Source: an uncultured archaeon (GTDB taxonomy: Archaea; Thermoproteota; Nitrososphaeria; Nitrososphaerales; Nitrosopumilaceae). Taken from it: a stretch of 12,578 nucleotides of DNA. Position numbers and translations under genes: made by a program. The stretch lies in assembly GCA_950073955.1 (NCBI GenBank), contig CATMRH010000030.1, positions 1 to 12,578 of the forward strand, in the 5' to 3' direction. Below, piece by piece: positions 5,049 to 11,510 of this stretch (the stretch's first letter is position 1; each line of letters begins with the position of its first letter). The notes beneath the pieces are model-generated. The model worked only from the letters and a program-made list of their open reading frames with translations. It was not told the DNA's origin and searched no databases.

Positions 5049-6587
5049 ATGGTTCTAGAATTACAAAAGCCACGTCCAATTTGGCAAATTATGTTCTCAA
5101 CACATCACACTGATATTGGTTTACTCTATCTAATTTCCTCACTAGCATTCTTGTTCTTAGGTGGCTCATTAGCACTTGCAATTAGAATTGAGTTATTTTT
5201 ACCAAATATTGAAGGGACTGGACAAATTATTGCAGATTCAATGACCTTCAACAGAATCTTTACTGTTCATGGTACAACGTTAATCTTCTTGTTTATCATT
5301 CCTTTTGCATCTGCAGTTGGTAATTACTTTGTTCCAATAATGGTTAGATACAAGGATATGGCATATCCAAAACTCAATGCAATTGCATTTTGGATGATTC
5401 CGCCTGCTGCTGTACTCGTCTGGTTAGGCTTTGCAGACTTTACTTGGTACGCACAACCACCATACTCTATCATCAGTGCCCCGGGTCCCGCAGCTGACAT
5501 GTGGATATTTGGACTAAAGATTTTGGGTGTTTCATCAGTACTTGGTGCCATTAACTTTGTAATTACAATTCTCAAATGTAAGCATCCAGACATGTCAATT
5601 GGTCAAGTCCCGCTTCTAGCTTGGTCATTCTTAGCAACATCTGTGATTATCATTGTTGCAATTCCAACATTTGCAGCAGCACTCTTGATGCTTCTAACTG
5701 ACAGACTAGGTGTTAGTGGATTTTTTAATCCTGCAATGGGTGGTGATCCAATAGCATATTCACATTTGTTCTGGTTTACATTCCATCCAGAGGTATACGT
5801 CTTGGTAATTCCAGCAATTGGTATGATGTATGAAATCATTCCAAGATTCTCAAGAAAGCCAATCTACAGCTATAACTCTGGAGTCTTTGCGTTTGTAATG
5901 CTGTCTCTTGTAGCTTTTTCATCATGGGGACATCACATGTTTGCAACAGGAATGTCATTTACCGAAAAAACAGTCTTTATGGTAGGAACTCTTGCAGCTG
6001 TTCCAGCATCTGCCATGCATGTGTTCAACTTTATTGCAACAATGTGGAATGGTAGAATTAAATTCGCAACACCAATGATGTGGGCAGTTGGAGGAATTGC
6101 ATTATTCTTCGCTGCAGGTGCAGGTGGTGTTGTTAACACCGCAATGCCATTAGACTTTTCAACACATGATTCATACTGGGTAGTTGGTCACTTCCACCTC
6201 TTTGTAATGGGTACTATTGCATTTGGTTCAATTGGAATGGTTTACTACATGTTCCCATATGTCACGGGTAGAATGTACAATGAAACTGCTGGTAAGGTAC
6301 ACTTTTTTCTGTCATTTGTAGGCACAATATTGGTATTCTTTACACAACATGTGCTTGGTTTGTACGGAATGCCACGAAGAGTTTTCGATTATCCTCCAAT
6401 CCCAGAATGGATTGCCATGAACCAGATTGCATCTGTAGGTGCAATGATTATTGGTGTCAGTATGGCAATCTTCTTGGTAAATATGATTTATAGTTCAGGA
6501 AAAGGACAACTTGCCAACACCGAAGATCCATTTGGTCTAGGTGGAAAGTATTACTATCCTTTCGAGGCAAAGAACCCACATCACTAG
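5049..6587 (+). CDS. coxA: Heme-copper terminal oxidase subunit I
   Basis: The catalytic subunit that reduces oxygen to water and pumps protons; 512 residues, about twelve membrane helices. Metal ligands are all present: His74 (helix II) and His383 for the low-spin heme, His381 for the high-spin heme, and His246, His295 and His296 for CuB. HPEVY (246-250) holds the Tyr250 expected to crosslink to His246 and the Glu248 at the end of the D-channel. The D-channel entry acid is visible as Asp103 in KDMAYPKLN. These features place it among A-type oxidases. Unusually, the K-channel lysine expected on helix VIII (PTGIK-type motif) is replaced: the aligned stretch is VPASAMHVFNFIATMW, with His324 at the lysine position and Ser321 at the threonine position. 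The heme site reads HDSYWVVGHFHLF. No subunit III follows. ATG 5049 is the first in-frame start and gives the usual short polar N-terminus. Confidence 0.96.
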   Translation: MVLELQKPRPIWQIMFSTHHTDIGLLYLISSLAFLFLGGSLALAIRIELFLPNIEGTGQIIADSMTFNRIFTVHGTTLIFLFIIPFASAVGNYFVPIMVRYKDMAYPKLNAIAFWMIPPAAVLVWLGFADFTWYAQPPYSIISAPGPAADMWIFGLKILGVSSVLGAINFVITILKCKHPDMSIGQVPLLAWSFLATSVIIIVAIPTFAAALLMLLTDRLGVSGFFNPAMGGDPIAYSHLFWFTFHPEVYVLVIPAIGMMYEIIPRFSRKPIYSYNSGVFAFVMLSLVAFSSWGHHMFATGMSFTEKTVFMVGTLAAVPASAMHVFNFIATMWNGRIKFATPMMWAVGGIALFFAAGAGGVVNTAMPLDFSTHDSYWVVGHFHLFVMGTIAFGSIGMVYYMFPYVTGRMYNETAGKVHFFLSFVGTILVFFTQHVLGLYGMPRRVFDYPPIPEWIAMNQIASVGAMIIGVSMAIFLVNMIYSSGKGQLANTEDPFGLGGKYYYPFEAKNPHH

Positions 6588-6590
6588 GAG
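6586..6590 (+). promoter_or_regulatory. Shine-Dalgarno AGGAG ahead of the blue-copper gene
   Basis: AGGAG overlaps the subunit I stop codon (TAG 6585-6587) and lies six bases before the ATG at 6597. It is one of the few clear ribosome sites in the window, where most first genes look leaderless, and fits an internal operon gene. Confidence 0.6.
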
Positions 6591-6596
6591 AAAAAA

Positions 6597-7580
6597 ATGA
6601 GTATCGAAACAAAACACCCAGCAAGCGAATCAAAACAACAAGTATACAGAACAACTTCAGAAAGAACTGTAAAAATGATGGTCATAATGTTAGGCATTTG
6701 CATTGTTGGTGGAATGATATTCTTTTCAATGTGGGACTATTGGATTTCAACTCCTGCTCCAGTTGTAGCGATGATGGCAGGAGAAGCAGATCATGCTGCA
6801 CCTGCAGCAGCAACTGGGAAAACAATTACACAAGATCTAACGTTTATTGAATCATCTGACTTTAGGACTTTGGCATTTAACGCGTTACCGGGTGAGGATG
6901 ACAATAATCCGACAGTTCACATGAATGTTGGAGATACTGTTGTCTTTAATGTAGACAATGGCGGAATATCATTTCACGCATTTGGTGTTACACAAGGTAC
7001 TGAGGGAATTACTGGAATTATTCCAGGAAGTGAAATTGGAACTATGTCAAATGCATTAAAACCAGGAGAAGGCGGTTCTTCTGAATTTGTTGCAGGTGAG
7101 GAAGGAACTTACTACTATATCTGTACAGTTCCTGGTCATAGAGAACAAGGAATGGTTGGAGAAATAATTATAGGTCCCACACAAGGTGGTTCTTCTGGTA
7201 TAGCATCACCTCCAACAGGTGTATCTCATGAATTTACTTTGAACTTTGTAGAATCTGATGATTTTAGGACTTTGGCATTTAATGCATTACCAGATGAAGA
7301 TGGTCATAATCCAGAAATTCGAGTAAATTCTGGTGATGAGGTAACCATTACTGCCAATAACATGGGTAAATCATTCCATGCATTTGGAGTTGTTTCAAAC
7401 CCTGAAGACTTTAACAGTGTAATTTGGGACTCTGCAATTGGTTCAATGTCAAATACATTGAAACCAGGTGAGGGTGATAGTACTACTTTCACTGCTGGTG
7501 CCTCAGGAACTTACTACTACATCTGTACTGTTCCAGGACATGCATTACAAGGCATGCAAGGTAGCTTTATCGTAGAATAA
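6597..7580 (+). CDS. Membrane-anchored protein with two tandem blue-copper domains
   Basis: A likely electron carrier handing electrons to the oxidase outside the cell membrane. The 327-residue protein has a charged cytoplasmic N-terminus, one membrane helix (about 27-47), an Ala/Pro-rich linker (about 52-75) and two cupredoxin domains (about 76-193 and 209-327). Each domain has a full type 1 copper set: His127, Cys176, His181, Met186 in the first and His261, Cys310, His315, Met320 in the second, within SFHAFG and YYYICTVPGHxxQGM. Every equivalent pair is exactly 134 residues (402 bases) apart, showing an internal duplication without indels between ligands. The linker between the domains is Gly/Ser/Pro-rich (195-208). 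It follows subunit I by nine bases with a good ribosome site. A role in place of cytochrome c is inference from its position and domains. Confidence 0.9.
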   Translation: MSIETKHPASESKQQVYRTTSERTVKMMVIMLGICIVGGMIFFSMWDYWISTPAPVVAMMAGEADHAAPAAATGKTITQDLTFIESSDFRTLAFNALPGEDDNNPTVHMNVGDTVVFNVDNGGISFHAFGVTQGTEGITGIIPGSEIGTMSNALKPGEGGSSEFVAGEEGTYYYICTVPGHREQGMVGEIIIGPTQGGSSGIASPPTGVSHEFTLNFVESDDFRTLAFNALPDEDGHNPEIRVNSGDEVTITANNMGKSFHAFGVVSNPEDFNSVIWDSAIGSMSNTLKPGEGDSTTFTAGASGTYYYICTVPGHALQGMQGSFIVE

Positions 7581-7582
7581 TC

Positions 7583-8026
7583 TTGGCAATTCAGTATCTT
7601 GCATTAGCCACAATGATTGTTTTGTATTCTCTAATGTTCATTGGAGGATATATCTCCGCAGCTGGACTTGGTTTGACTTGTCCTGATTGGCCACTGTGTC
7701 CAAGTGGGATATTACCTACTGAAGAATATTTTATTGAATGGACTCATAGATTAGTTGCTGCCACTACAGGAGCATTGGTAATTGCAACTATGGTTGCCTG
7801 TCTAATTAATAAAAATGCAGACTTGAAGATCAAAGTAACAAGCTCACTTGCAACTGTATTTGTTATTACTCAAATTACTCTAGGTGCTTTGGTAATTGAT
7901 CTGAAACTTCATGCAGTTTTAGTTTCCATTCACTTGGGAATTGGAATATTGTTATTTGCAATGGTGTTGCTAACTACTTTGTTTGCATTTAGAATCTCTA
8001 GAATTTCTATCAAATCTAAAGTTTAG
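7583..8026 (+). CDS. ctaA: Half-size heme A synthase (CtaA/COX15 family)
   Basis: Oxidises the C8 methyl of heme O to formyl, giving the heme A that the neighbouring oxidase needs. The protein has 147 residues and four membrane helices (about 4-24, 57-75, 88-106, 111-135), half the length of bacterial CtaA with its eight helices; four-helix versions are known from archaea. Visible residues include the external cysteine pair Cys33/Cys39 in LTCPDWPLCP, Glu52 and His55 in EWTHR, and His110 and His117 in LHAVLVSIHLG, the positions of the family's conserved acid and heme ligands. It starts at TTG 7583, two bases after the blue-copper stop, so it is the last gene of the operon. It overlaps the convergent minus-strand gene by 11 bases. 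Heme O synthase is not in the window. Confidence 0.88.
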   Translation: MAIQYLALATMIVLYSLMFIGGYISAAGLGLTCPDWPLCPSGILPTEEYFIEWTHRLVAATTGALVIATMVACLINKNADLKIKVTSSLATVFVITQITLGALVIDLKLHAVLVSIHLGIGILLFAMVLLTTLFAFRISRISIKSKV

Positions 8027-8537
8027 ATTTTTTAAATTTTTTTGTAAAGTAAACATACCCAATAGTTATTGCAAGAAATAGAGCACCTATAGTTATTGCA
8101 ATGAAGAAGATGTATCCAAATGGGTTTTGTGTTCCCATGTTAAATGTATAAGTTACGACTACTTGATTTTCTCCAATGTCATACAAGTCAACCTTTACTA
8201 TATGGTTTCCTGAATTTTTCCATACATAATCCAAGTCCCAATGAGCTCCCTCTATGGATTTGGGAGGTATTGTATCTACTAGTTCTTCGTTATAGTAAAT
8301 TTTAATTCCCATTCTGAATCTGTCAACTTCTTCATAGTCAAATCCCTCAGTTACTCTTATCAAAAATATAGATGGTTCGCCAATTTCGGGAAACTCAGGC
8401 AACGTAGCTACCTGTACCCTAAAACCTGCCTCAAATTTCTCTCCAGAATTAAACATTGAATGAGCATTAACATCAAATACTGAGATGGATGAAAATAGCA
8501 AAATAAAGATCAAAAAAAACGATCGCTTTTTAGTCAT
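8016..8537 (-). CDS. Exported membrane-anchored protein with predicted N-terminal histidine
   Basis: A 173-residue protein with a clear signal peptide (MTKKRS, hydrophobic core 7-20, FDVNA|H), a beta-rich domain of about 110 residues and a C-terminal membrane helix (about 142-165) with a Lys-rich cytoplasmic tail. Cleavage after Ala25 would leave His26 as residue one of the mature protein (HSMFNSGEKF). Two further histidines are at 99 (GAHWDLDY) and 112 (GNHIVKVDLYD). An N-terminal His plus later His residues on an Ig-like fold is the layout of extracytoplasmic copper proteins such as CopC and the AmoB/PmoB subunit, and the gene faces the oxidase operon, so copper delivery is a possibility; this is inference. 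I recognise no named family. A TATA-like AATATATTT on the minus strand (8562-8573) lies about 30 bases ahead of ATG 8537. Confidence 0.75.
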   Translation of the reverse strand: MTKKRSFFLIFILLFSSISVFDVNAHSMFNSGEKFEAGFRVQVATLPEFPEIGEPSIFLIRVTEGFDYEEVDRFRMGIKIYYNEELVDTIPPKSIEGAHWDLDYVWKNSGNHIVKVDLYDIGENQVVVTYTFNMGTQNPFGYIFFIAITIGALFLAITIGYVYFTKKFKKSKL

Positions 8538-8561
8538 TTAATTATGAATAAAATTTGATAA

Positions 8562-8610
8562 ATATATTGTAAATCAATTTCTTTACAAAAATCTTCAAAA
8601 CCTTTAAATC
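8562..8610. promoter_or_regulatory. Divergent promoters of the exported protein and the SRPBCC protein
   Basis: The 95-base spacer holds two TATA-like elements. AATATATT on the minus strand (about 8562-8573) is about 30 bases ahead of ATG 8537. CCTTTAAAT on the plus strand (8601-8609) is about 28 bases ahead of GTG 8633. Both predict leaderless or near-leaderless transcripts, and the boxes do not overlap. Confidence 0.5.
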
Positions 8611-8632
8611 CTAAACTACGAGGATCTGAATT

Positions 8633-9235
8633 GTGACTTTTGTTACAAAATCTATTGATATCAAAACACCTGTAGACAATGTTTTTACCTATTTTGCAAG
8701 ACCAGAACATGTTTCAGACCAAATTAAAACTGATACTGTAGGTATGACAGTCATTCCTATGGATATCAAAGAAGGGATGGGTGTAGGTACAACTTTTAGA
8801 ATTATTGGTGACTTTAGCGGTAAACGTCTAGAGTGGGATTGTGAGACAACCGAATTTATTAAAAATGAAAAGATCTCTGCAAAGCAAATTGAAGGTCCTT
8901 TTAAGAGATGGGAGATCACTAATGAATTCAAAGCATTAGGTGAGAATCTTACTAGAGTAACTATGTCAGTAGATTATGTAATGCCATTTGGTCCACTAGG
9001 CGCAATTTTAGATAAAGCAAAATTTGCAAAGTCTGCTGAGAGAGGTATGGAGACTGCTCTTTACAACGTTAGAGGTTTACTAGAAGGAAATGGTTCAATT
9101 CCTGTATACATCACACTAGATGCATACAGAAAAATTCTTGTCGAAAAGAAAAAGATGAATGATGTTCCAGTCTCAACTGTTATTACAGCAATTCTTGAAA
9201 AGTACAATGAAATAGAAGCTAAAGTACAAAACTAA
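8633..9235 (+). CDS. SRPBCC/START-like ligand-binding protein with ribbon-helix-helix-like tail
   Basis: A 200-residue protein. Residues about 1-150 fit the SRPBCC (polyketide cyclase/CoxG-like) fold: VTKSIDIKTPVDNVFTYFARPEH is the usual opening, followed by GMGVGTTFRIIGDFSGKRLEWDCETTEF and a long C-terminal helix (about 127-150). Such domains enclose a hydrophobic pocket for lipids or aromatic compounds. The tail (about 155-198), after a Gly/Asn linker, reads IPVYITLDAYRKILVEKKKMNDVPVSTVITAILEKYNEI: one strand, a helix, a short turn and a second helix, as in CopG-type ribbon-helix-helix domains. If real, this would be a ligand-sensing DNA-binding or dimerising protein. The GTG start at 8633 follows a TTTAAA box by about 28 bases. 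No operon partner; tRNA-Lys follows 59 bases downstream with its own promoter. Confidence 0.78.
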   Translation: MTFVTKSIDIKTPVDNVFTYFARPEHVSDQIKTDTVGMTVIPMDIKEGMGVGTTFRIIGDFSGKRLEWDCETTEFIKNEKISAKQIEGPFKRWEITNEFKALGENLTRVTMSVDYVMPFGPLGAILDKAKFAKSAERGMETALYNVRGLLEGNGSIPVYITLDAYRKILVEKKKMNDVPVSTVITAILEKYNEIEAKVQN

Positions 9236-9260
9236 ATTTTCCTTTATTTTACAATCTTAA

Positions 9261-9270
9261 GATTAATAAC
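9261..9270 (+). promoter_or_regulatory. TATA box of tRNA-Lys
   Basis: GATTAATAAC, with its ATTAATAA core at 9262-9269, is centred about 29 bases before the first base of tRNA-Lys (9295), the expected archaeal spacing. Confidence 0.5.
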
Positions 9271-9294
9271 AACTCTGAGTTTATCGATTTTGGT

Positions 9295-9368
9295 GGGTCT
9301 ATGGCGCAGCCAGGTAGCGCACCGGACTCTTAATCCGGTTGTCGAGGGTCCGAATCCCTCTAGACCCG
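9295..9368 (+). tRNA. tRNA-Lys, anticodon CTT
   Basis: A full cloverleaf: acceptor GGGTCTA/TAGACCC with discriminator G, D stem GCGC/GCGC, anticodon stem CCGGA/TCCGG around loop CTCTTAA, variable loop TTGTC, T stem GAGGG/CCCTC around TCCGAAT. The anticodon CTT is at 9329-9331 and reads AAG. There is no intron and no encoded CCA. A T-rich tract follows at once (from 9370), suiting archaeal termination. Confidence 0.97.
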
Positions 9369-9400
9369 CTTTTAATTTTAAATAATTTTTCAAATCTGCA
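9369..9400 (+). terminator. T-rich terminator tract after tRNA-Lys
   Basis: CTTTTAATTTTAAATAATTTTT (about 9369-9390) contains three runs of four or five T on the coding strand immediately after the tRNA, the usual form of an archaeal terminator. Confidence 0.5.
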
Positions 9401-9401
9401 A

Positions 9402-9426
9402 AATTGTATTCAAAGAAAATACAATT
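9402..9426. repeat. Perfect 9-base inverted repeat between convergent genes
   Basis: AATTGTATT (9402-9410) and AATACAATT (9418-9426) are exact reverse complements around a 7-base spacer. They lie between the tRNA-Lys tract and the stop of the convergent methyltransferase (9443), so the repeat may mark the methyltransferase transcript's 3' end or be a chance AT palindrome. Confidence 0.55.
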
Positions 9427-9442
9427 CTCAAATAAATAGAAA

Positions 9443-9997
9443 TTATAGTTTTCTTAATAGAGTGAATCTAGCTTTGTCAGGTTCTATATCTTCATGCATA
9501 TCTACATCACTTACAATTTTTACCTTATAATTTATCCATCTTTTGTACATGTTACGAAATTTGTGATTATCATCAATTTGTTTTTCTGTTGCTTCAAATT
9601 TTTCACAATTCATAATGTATTTTCTAGCTACTCTATACATCTCTGCAACCCCTTTTTCTAATGCGTCATCATCCAAATAATTCAATAATTGGTGTGTAAA
9701 AACAAAGTCTATTGAAGAATCTTCAAATGGTAAATCAGTAATAGTTCCTTTCTTAAAATCTGCAATTGAAAGTTTCTTTTTTGCTATATCCAAAGCATTA
9801 TCGTTTAGATCAATTCCATGAATTTGGAATGTATCTGGAAATAATCTCAAGTCGATTCCAGTTCCACATCCTATCTCTAGAACACTTGTGCAGCGCAAAG
9901 AAGTAGCCAAATCTCTTGTATATATTGCAAATTCTTCATTGTATCTTACTTCATTCTCATCTGCATATTTATCCCAAAATTCTTTATTGTAACTCAT
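9443..9997 (-). CDS. Class I SAM-dependent methyltransferase
   Basis: A 184-residue Rossmann-fold methyltransferase that transfers methyl from S-adenosylmethionine to an unknown acceptor. Motif I is VLEIGCGTG (39-47), the acidic end of strand 2 is HGIDLN (Asp63, ribose contact), and the later DLPFEDSSIDFVFTHQLLNYLDD (about 88-110) carries motifs III/IV. The opening MSYNKEFWDKYADENEVRYNEEF and the ending RWINYKVKIVSDVDMHEDIEPDKARFTLLRKL resemble the short methyltransferases associated with surface-sugar (pseudaminic acid) loci, but no such locus is seen here, so the acceptor is open. ATG 9997 is preceded by a TATA-like CAAATATAG on the minus strand (10017-10025) at about 24 bases, so it probably has its own leaderless transcript despite the gene upstream on the same strand. 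Confidence 0.85.
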   Translation of the reverse strand: MSYNKEFWDKYADENEVRYNEEFAIYTRDLATSLRCTSVLEIGCGTGIDLRLFPDTFQIHGIDLNDNALDIAKKKLSIADFKKGTITDLPFEDSSIDFVFTHQLLNYLDDDALEKGVAEMYRVARKYIMNCEKFEATEKQIDDNHKFRNMYKRWINYKVKIVSDVDMHEDIEPDKARFTLLRKL

Positions 9998-10036
9998 ATG
10001 GAATTTTTTAACATAGCTATATTTGATACTAATTGT

Positions 10037-10198
10037 TTAGTGCTGACACTTACATGGAACAAGTTTTGTGTCAAAAGTACAATCATCTGGACCATCTGAT
10101 TTTCCATGTGTTGGAATCTCCTTCATACAGTCTTCATGACGCCCTTTTCTACAAAACCAGCAGATTTCTTGAGTATCATCTGTAGCACATGAGTCCAT
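10037..10198 (-). CDS. Tiny Cys/His-rich, probably zinc-binding protein
   Basis: Fifty-three residues from ATG 10198, with seven cysteines and three histidines: Cys4, Cys13, Cys16, His21, Cys24, His31, Cys40, Cys49, Cys51 and a C-terminal His53. The core CWFCRKGRHEDC (13-24) followed by CTFDTKLVPCKCQH (40-53) suggests one or two metal knuckles. I know no named family. The frame is also open from an ATG at 10258 (73 residues, overlapping the branched-chain aminotransferase by 19 bases). I prefer the shorter form because a TATA-like GTTTTTTATCC on the minus strand (10219-10229) lies about 26 bases before 10198, as in other genes here, and the extra 20 residues look unlike the rest. It may act as a protein- or RNA-contact module, but nothing shows a specific job. 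Confidence 0.72.
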   Translation of the reverse strand: MDSCATDDTQEICWFCRKGRHEDCMKEIPTHGKSDGPDDCTFDTKLVPCKCQH

Positions 10199-10239
10199 AA
10201 TCTCTAATAATTTTTGTGGATAAAAAACTTCGTGGAAAA

Positions 10240-11154
10240 TTAGATAAATGTCAACCATGGCAAGAATCTTTCATCTTTGCCCATAACTGCATTGGTAAAT
10301 GATTTTTGTAATGCTTTTGTAATGTTTCCCATCTTGCCATTTCCAATCTTTACTTTGTCTACCTGCGTTACTGACTTTACCTCAGCAGCAGTTCCTGTCA
10401 TGAAAATCTCATCAGCTGCATAGAGATCATCTCTTTCTAGATCTCGTTCAATTACAAAGCCACCATTTTCTTCAATAATTTGAATTACGCTATCTCTTGT
10501 AATTCCCTCTAGTAATCCTGCTGAAAGAGGCGGTGTTTGAATAATATTGTCTTTTACAATAAAGATATTTTCAGCACTTCCTTCTGAAACCTTTCCAGAA
10601 TAATTTAACATAATTGCCTCATCATATCCATTCTCCAATGCTTCCATTCTTGCAAGTGCTGCATTTGAATAATTTGCTGCCGCTTTTGCTTGCATTGGTT
10701 GAGATCTTGAATCAATTTTTATCCAACTTGATACTTTACATTTTGCTCCAGAGAATTTACCTGCTTTTGATTCCCCCATCTTCCATGCCCAACATGCAAT
10801 TGAAACGTCTACTTTGTTTTGAGTAGGAGTGAGTCCCATCGTCCCATAACCATAATATGCTAGTGGTCTAATGTAACATTCTTTGAGTCCACTAGACTTT
10901 GTAGTTTTTATTATAGCATTTGAAATTTCTTTTTTTGAGAATTGCATCTTCATTGAATACAATTTTGCAGATTTGAAAAATCTATCAACATGTTCTGGCA
11001 ATCTAAATATTGCAGAACCATTTGGTGTGTTATAGCATCTAATTCCCTCAAAGATTGATGTTGAATAATGTAATGCATGAGTTAGTACGTGAACTTTGGC
11101 ATCTTTGAACGGTACTAGCTTTCCATTCATCCATATTTTGCCAATCTCTTTCAT
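10240..11154 (-). CDS. ilvE: Branched-chain amino acid aminotransferase
   Basis: The last step of leucine, isoleucine and valine synthesis: transfers the amino group from glutamate to the branched 2-oxo acids. This is a fold-type IV PLP enzyme of 304 residues, normal for the family. Visible are GKIWMNGKLVPFKDAKVHVLTHALHYSTSIFEGIRCY at the N-terminus, EHVDRFFKSAKL with Arg58 (PLP phosphate contact), YIRPLAYYGYG, QAKAAANYSNAALARMEA with the PLP lysine Lys157, KVSEGSAENIFIV with Glu191, LLEGITRDSV, and FMTGTAAEVKSV (251-262). All active-site residues are present. ATG 11154 is about 27 bases downstream of a minus-strand TATA-like CTTTAAATT (11177-11185), so it is probably leaderless. D-amino-acid or 4-amino-4-deoxychorismate activity is less likely given the motifs and length. 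Confidence 0.94.
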   Translation of the reverse strand: MKEIGKIWMNGKLVPFKDAKVHVLTHALHYSTSIFEGIRCYNTPNGSAIFRLPEHVDRFFKSAKLYSMKMQFSKKEISNAIIKTTKSSGLKECYIRPLAYYGYGTMGLTPTQNKVDVSIACWAWKMGESKAGKFSGAKCKVSSWIKIDSRSQPMQAKAAANYSNAALARMEALENGYDEAIMLNYSGKVSEGSAENIFIVKDNIIQTPPLSAGLLEGITRDSVIQIIEENGGFVIERDLERDDLYAADEIFMTGTAAEVKSVTQVDKVKIGNGKMGNITKALQKSFTNAVMGKDERFLPWLTFI

Positions 11155-11176
11155 AGGAGAGAGAAAAAACTCTGCT

Positions 11177-11217
11177 AATTTAAAGAATTATTTTTTAATC
11201 TAGTTTTTCTAAATTTG
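11177..11217. promoter_or_regulatory. Divergent promoters of ilvE and a small membrane protein
   Basis: CTTTAAATT on the minus strand (11177-11185) is centred about 27 bases before ATG 11154. TTCTAAATTTG on the plus strand (about 11208-11217) is centred about 25 bases before ATG 11237. Both predict transcripts starting at or just before the start codon. Confidence 0.45.
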
Positions 11218-11236
11218 GAAACTACATATCAGACAA

Positions 11237-11458
11237 ATGACAAATTCTAGTATGGAATGGATTCTGGGTTTTTCTGGAATAATTTTTCTTATAGTAGGTT
11301 TGGTTGGTCAAGCATTTGAAATGAGAAAAATTCGCTTGACCACATACAAAGATGAAGAATTAGCCTCAGCAAATATTTTCATGAATAAGAAGAACTTCAA
11401 GTGGTATGCATTACTTGGGATTGGAATAATTCTTTGGTATGTGGCTGAGCGTATGTAA
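11237..11458 (+). CDS. Small two-helix membrane protein
   Basis: A 73-residue protein with helices at about 7-26 (EWILGFSGIIFLIVGLVGQAF) and 54-69 (WYALLGIGIILWYVAERM), joined by a charged loop (MRKIRLTTYKDEELASANIFMNKKNFK). I recognise no family. ATG 11237 follows a TATA-like element at about 25 bases, and a second in-frame ATG (residue 6) is possible. It stands alone, divergent from ilvE and convergent with aspartate kinase, with the candidate RNA gene between. Confidence 0.68.
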   Translation: MTNSSMEWILGFSGIIFLIVGLVGQAFEMRKIRLTTYKDEELASANIFMNKKNFKWYALLGIGIILWYVAERM

Positions 11459-11478
11459 TCTAATCTATATAGATCATC

Positions 11479-11487
11479 TCTAAATAC
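11479..11487 (+). promoter_or_regulatory. TATA-like box ahead of the candidate RNA
   Basis: TCTAAATAC (11479-11487) is centred about 27 bases before 11511, where a GC-rich foldable segment begins. The flanking 50 bases (11461-11510) are only about 22% G+C. Confidence 0.4.
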
Positions 11488-11510
11488 TAGAAAATTCAAC
11501 TTAATGTATC

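Noticed and set aside
5324..6139. Several minus-strand open frames within subunit I
   Set aside because: They are antisense shadows of a strongly recognised oxidase gene.
9339..9530. 63-codon plus-strand frame starting in tRNA-Lys
   Set aside because: It starts inside the tRNA and runs antisense into the methyltransferase; composition is that of random AT-rich sequence.
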